Both the position numbers and the translations under genes were made by a program. From Candidatus Lernaella stagnicola (lineage in GTDB: Bacteria > Lernaellota > Lernaellaia > Lernaellales > Lernaellaceae), in assembly GCA_030765525.1 (NCBI GenBank), contig JAVCCK010000034.1, positions 62,001 through 126,000 on the forward strand: DNA of 64,000 nucleotides. Reading direction: 5' to 3'. The notes under the pieces are model-generated. The model worked only from the letters and a program-made list of their open reading frames with translations, did not search any database and was not told where the DNA came from. Of this stretch, positions 60,250-64,000 are shown in pieces. How positions within the stretch are numbered: the first letter of the stretch is position 1; each line of letters begins with the position of its first letter.

Positions 60250-63200
60250 CTAAACCTTTGATAATTCGCGGGATTCCTGTGATTGAAGGCGTTTACGCAA
60301 TTCTTCGGTCAATCGTCCGATTCGTTCGTGGGCGCCGCGATTGTGGCCGAGATTGTCGCAGGCTTGGTAGCAGCCGATGACCGAAAAGTACGGATCCGAT
60401 TTGGGTGTCGTCAGGGCTTTTCGGCGAAATTCCCGATAGGTCTCGCCGGTCCAAATCGTGCGGAAGTCGGCCTCGTGCAGGTTGCCCATGGGCAGGTCGT
60501 CGGCTTTGCAGCACGGAATGACCGAGCCGTCGGTTTTCACGCGGGCGTAGGTCCAGCCGATGGAGCAGGGGATTTTGTCCACCATTTCCGCGTCGTACCC
60601 CGAGCCTTCACCGGCCTGGATGCGTCGCAGGAACACGCCGTAACCGAGGAAGCTCAGGAATTCCACTTTGATCGCATAGCGCTCTTTGTCGATGGCGCAC
60701 TGCGGATTATCGGGGCAGCGTTCGCACTCGTGACGCGGATAGTAAAAAATGAGCGCGTTTTCCACGACGTTGTCTTCTTCGATTTCCAGCCGCCATTCCT
60801 TGCGGTGACACAAGACGTCGAATCGCGTGATGTCGTCGAGTTCGTAGCGGAAGCCGCCGGGCAGCAGGCTGCGCTTGACGAAGCGCGCGAATTCCAGCCC
60901 CTCGCCGTCGGCGTCCTGTCGCTTAGCACCGCGCGTGGGGTCGAGTTCGAGGTAGTCTTCGCGCTTGGGCAGATCGTTGAGCTGCCGCACGATTTCGGCG
61001 CGATCGGCCTCGGTCAGCGCCAGCGAATCGGTGTAGCCGGGCACGATGTCGATGGGCGTGAACTCGACGTACTCGGCCAGCGATTCAACGGCGAAGGAGA
61101 CCATGTTCGCCACGTCATGGGCGTTCGTGTGACAGACGACGTGGTAGACCTTCACTTGCGGTTGGAAGCTATTGCGCTCGGCTTTGAGCCGGTGCAAGAG
61201 CTGGAGAGACTCCATGATTCGGCGCAGCGTCTTCGGCTGCTGATTCGGATGCACGGCGGCGTACACTTCGGGCGATCCCGCCCACACGCTCACCGTCAGG
61301 TGGTCGACGCCCGCCTCGACCAGGCCTTCGCAAACTTTTTCCGTCAGCAACGTGCCGTTGGTGATGACGGTGCATTCCAGGCCGCGCGCTTTGACTCGGC
61401 GGATGATCTCCATGGCATCGGTGTGGCAAAGCGGGTCGCCCGCGCCGGAAAGTTGCACGTGTTTGGCGCCCAATTCGGCCGCGTCGTCGATCAATCGCAG
61501 CACCAATTCGGTGGGTAGGTGTTGCTGTTTTTCCTCGCCGGTCATTCGCCGTTCGGCGAGCAGTGGCGAGTGGTTCCAGCAGCCGATGCAATCCAGGTTG
61601 CAGAAGTTGGTCAGGTCGATCTCGAAAATTTCGGGCCCGGCCAAGACTTCCTCGCCGTCCAGAATGCCTGCCAGGGCGAGGTTGTCTTCCACAAACGCCT
61701 GCGCCTCTTGGGCGGTAAGCGCGGCTTCCTCGACGGGCGCTTCAATTTCCGGCGCCGCCTCATCTTTAACCGGTTCCGGCATGATATAGCTGCAGCCCAG
61801 GGGGCCGGCGCGGTCACCCGCCTCGGGAATGTCGGTCTTGAACGAACGCAGGTCGTTGATCTCGTCGATCAGGATTTTCATGCGCTCTTCCATCGACAGT
61901 TCGGGGCGAAACTTCTCGACGACACTCGCTTGCTTGCCTTCGGTGAGATTGGTCTCCCGCACTTCGACGTCCAACTCTTCGCAAAGCCGCAGCAGGGCGC
62001 GGATGCGGGCGTTGCGCACCGCCGGCGTGTTGGCACCGTCCAGGGACTCCCACAAGTAGTGATAATCCGTCTCCGGCAGGTGGATGCCGAACCGTTCCGG
62101 GTACACGTGCAAAGCCGTGCCGGTGATCACGTGCATCGAGTTGATGCTCTTGATCTGGCCGATCCACGCCGCATTCTCGCGGATGAAATCGAGCGTCATC
62201 TGGAAATCATCGGCGGTCTCGCCCGGGAAACCCACGATGATGAACAAGCAGGTTTTGATGCCCGCCTCATGGCAGTCGCGGATGACGCGGCGGGCTTGCT
62301 CGACTTCGAAAAAGCGCAGTTTTCCCATGCGCTTGAGCACCGTGGGCGAGCCCGATTCGACGCCCCACTGCATTTCGTAGCAGCCCGCGGCCGCCATTTT
62401 ATCCAGCAACTGCCTAGTCATGCCGGGCAGGGGGATGGCTTCGCCGTTCCAGCGGAATTCCAGCCCGGCGTCGATGATCCGGTCACAGAGTTCTTCGAGA
62501 ATCACCACGTCACCGTTGAGCAGGTTGTCGGCGATCGTGAAATTGCGAAAGCCGTGCGTCTCCACATGACGGCGCAGTTCGCCGAATATGTGCTTGGCGC
62601 TGCGCATGCGAAAATCGCCGCTGATCTGTTTGCCTTTGCAGTAGGTGCAGTTGGCGATGCAGCCGCGGCTCCATTCAAGGATCAGCGAATCGCCGGGGTA
62701 CTGCTCGATGTCGAACTCGTCGTAAGTGGGCGGCGCGAGCGTGTCCAGGTCCATGATGGGGGCGCGCGGTGTGAAGCGGCATTCGCCTTGTTCGTCGAGA
62801 ATCATCAGGCCGGGGATGTTCCGCAAATCCTCCCCGGCGCGCGTGCGTTCGACGATCTCCAGCAGCGTATTTTCACCTTCGCCGACCACGTAGCCGTCGA
62901 TCAGGTCTCCGGCGCGGTCGATGAAAATTTGCCGGTATTCGGGCGTGAAGCACGCGGGACCGCCCAGGATGATGCGCGTGTCGCGATTGTGCTCGCGGAA
63001 ACGCCGAATCACTTCCAGCGTGATGCGCTCTTTCGGGTCGACGACGCTGAAGCCGAGGATCGGCGGCGACAGGTCGACTAACTCCTCCACCGCTTGGTCA
63101 ATTTGTCCCCGCAGACTGTGTTTGACAACTTCGAAGGTCGTGTCGTTCGACCAGAAGTTCTTGTTCTCCACGTGCCACAGCATGCGGTATATCTCGTGGA

Positions 63201-64000
63201 CGCCGTTGTAGAACTCGATGTTGAAATCGCGCATCGCAGTGTGATAACCGCGCGCCCGCAGGAAGCTCGACAAATACGCCAGCCCCACCGGTGGGTTTTC
63301 GTAGCCCCAGGGGGGCAAGGTCACAAGCACGACATCCGGCGCCGGAGTGATTTTGCGCAGCAGGCGGTCGCGAATCTGTGTCTCGATTTTTCGAAACTCA
63401 TGCCCCGGAGGCACGAAGAAATCGTAGTTGAATTTGACGTCCAGGCCCGCGACCCAAATCGCCATTTCCATCATGCGTTTTCGCCGCCAAGACGGATTGT
63501 TGTACGCCTTGTACGACCACGACTGGAAGTGCTTGCCCGGCGGCAGCAGAACGCCGTACGTGACGCAATCGCGCTCGAGCGCGCTGCCGGGCAGGATGTA
63601 GCAGGGCGTGACCTCGTCCACGTAGTCAATCGTGTCTTGAGCGTCATGCACCGCTTTGACCGTGGCGAGAAAATCCCGTTCGGTTTCGCCCGGGAAACCA
63701 ACGAGCAGATTGACGTGCGTTTCGATGCCCGCCGCGTGTGCCTGCCGCAGGTTATCTAGCGCGACTTGCCCGGTGTAACCCTTGTTCATGTGCGCCAAGA
63801 GTTCGTCGGAGAAACTTTCGACGCCGAAGCGTATCTTTGCGCAGCCGCCACGGGCCAACGTTTCGAAGAACGCCGCGTCCATCTCGACTCGCGGCGCCAT
63901 GCGGCAGGTCCACCGGAAGGGCCGCCCGCTGTGGGCGATGCGTTCGGCCAGTTCGCGCAAAGCGTCGAGGTCGCCGTTGGCGATCAGGTCGGTGAAGTGA
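60250..64000 (-). CDS. Triple radical SAM protein (5' end outside window)
   Basis: The frame is open from the right edge to the TAG at 60250, more than 1,245 codons. Numbered from a TTG at 63960, residues 1-200 are the end of a first radical SAM module (FGVESFSDELLAHMNKGYTG, GFPGETERDFLATV). Residues about 207-700 are a B12-binding domain plus a second module with CIANCTYC (434-441). A Pro/Glu/Ala linker leads to a third module with CNLDCIGC (C787, C791, C794) and a SPASM-like Cys-rich end (CERCPDNPQC, IPCCKADDLPMGNL). The 5' CxxxCxxC of module 1 is beyond the edge. Substrates are unknown; multi-step modification of one substrate is inference. Confidence 0.8.
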   Translation of the reverse strand, partial: HFTDLIANGDLDALRELAERIAHSGRPFRWTCRMAPRVEMDAAFFETLARGGCAKIRFGVESFSDELLAHMNKGYTGQVALDNLRQAHAAGIETHVNLLVGFPGETERDFLATVKAVHDAQDTIDYVDEVTPCYILPGSALERDCVTYGVLLPPGKHFQSWSYKAYNNPSWRRKRMMEMAIWVAGLDVKFNYDFFVPPGHEFRKIETQIRDRLLRKITPAPDVVLVTLPPWGYENPPVGLAYLSSFLRARGYHTAMRDFNIEFYNGVHEIYRMLWHVENKNFWSNDTTFEVVKHSLRGQIDQAVEELVDLSPPILGFSVVDPKERITLEVIRRFREHNRDTRIILGGPACFTPEYRQIFIDRAGDLIDGYVVGEGENTLLEIVERTRAGEDLRNIPGLMILDEQGECRFTPRAPIMDLDTLAPPTYDEFDIEQYPGDSLILEWSRGCIANCTYCKGKQISGDFRMRSAKHIFGELRRHVETHGFRNFTIADNLLNGDVVILEELCDRIIDAGLEFRWNGEAIPLPGMTRQLLDKMAAAGCYEMQWGVESGSPTVLKRMGKLRFFEVEQARRVIRDCHEAGIKTCLFIIVGFPGETADDFQMTLDFIRENAAWIGQIKSINSMHVITGTALHVYPERFGIHLPETDYHYLWESLDGANTPAVRNARIRALLRLCEELDVEVRETNLTEGKQASVVEKFRPELSMEERMKILIDEINDLRSFKTDIPEAGDRAGPLGCSYIMPEPVKDEAAPEIEAPVEEAALTAQEAQAFVEDNLALAGILDGEEVLAGPEIFEIDLTNFCNLDCIGCWNHSPLLAERRMTGEEKQQHLPTELVLRLIDDAAELGAKHVQLSGAGDPLCHTDAMEIIRRVKARGLECTVITNGTLLTEKVCEGLVEAGVDHLTVSVWAGSPEVYAAVHPNQQPKTLRRIMESLQLLHRLKAERNSFQPQVKVYHVVCHTNAHDVANMVSFAVESLAEYVEFTPIDIVPGYTDSLALTEADRAEIVRQLNDLPKREDYLELDPTRGAKRQDADGEGLEFARFVKRSLLPGGFRYELDDITRFDVLCHRKEWRLEIEEDNVVENALIFYYPRHECERCPDNPQCAIDKERYAIKVEFLSFLGYGVFLRRIQAGEGSGYDAEMVDKIPCSIGWTYARVKTDGSVIPCCKADDLPMGNLHEADFRTIWTGETYREFRRKALTTPKSDPYFSVIGCYQACDNLGHNRGAHERIGRLTEELRKRLQSQESRELSKV

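Noticed and set aside
60189-60380. A 63-codon plus-strand open frame
   Set aside because: It overlaps the 3' end of the radical SAM gene and becomes Arg-rich antisense sequence.

Overview
The window is about 60% GC and comes from a diderm (outer-membrane) bacterium of deltaproteobacterial style. The evidence is a type IV pilus cluster with its outer-membrane secretin PilQ, several lipoproteins with clear lipoboxes, an NtrC/sigma54-type regulator, a Wza/Wzc-type exopolysaccharide locus, and secreted proteins with poly-Asp tracts and Cys-rich domains. Myxococcota, Desulfobacterota or an uncultured related phylum (Asp-rich secreted proteins are said to be common in Candidatus Lernaellota) would fit. 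No rRNA or tRNA is present, so the taxonomy is inference.

Layout. 1-2951: two divergent multi-pass GT39/TMTC-like glycosyltransferases, the first running off the left edge. 2976-21407: a collinear type IV pilus region: prepilin peptidase (pilD), a PilS-like kinase and PilR, four minor pilins (fimT, pilV, and unusually large pilX and pilW), then pilMNOPQ and a Cys-rich lipoprotein. 21436-26567: membrane-anchored beta-propeller proteins, two unknown membrane proteins and a B12-type radical SAM protein. 26762-39515: an acidic TPR protein, aroQ, an M24 peptidase, a 2,673-residue cytoplasmic TPR protein coupled to an ExeA-like ATPase, and an alpha/beta hydrolase. 39516-40111: no protein gene; contains a probable sigma54-driven minus-strand small RNA. 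40112-42337: SxtJ-like protein and a NodU/CmcH carbamoyltransferase. 42535-48810: lipoproteins, an HgdB-like protein, rimO, and a secreted subtilisin-like protease coupled to a Cys-rich lipoprotein. 49016-52406: pspA, a PAS/degenerate-GGDEF protein, tatBC. 52506-59560: exopolysaccharide export and assembly genes (Wza-like, Wzc-like tyrosine kinase, two GT2 enzymes, a radical SAM protein). 59612-64000: a poly-Asp lipoprotein and a very large protein with three radical SAM modules, cut by the right edge.

How it fits together. PilD would process the four minor pilins and PilMNOPQ form the alignment and secretin complex; the extension motors, platform and major pilin are not in this window. The sigma54 activator PilR is followed directly by tandem palindromes and a -24/-12 promoter in front of the minor pilins. 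The same kind of -24/-12 element, even closer to consensus, sits in front of the small RNA, and a weaker copy precedes the giant TPR gene. This suggests a sigma54 regulon covering pili, a regulatory RNA and possibly the TPR/ATPase pair.

The most unusual items are the sigma54-driven small RNA, the 1,660-residue PilW-like prepilin with fibronectin-like and lectin-like domains, the giant TPR/AAA+ pair, and the triple radical SAM protein. All functional calls come from reading the sequence only; no database search was possible.
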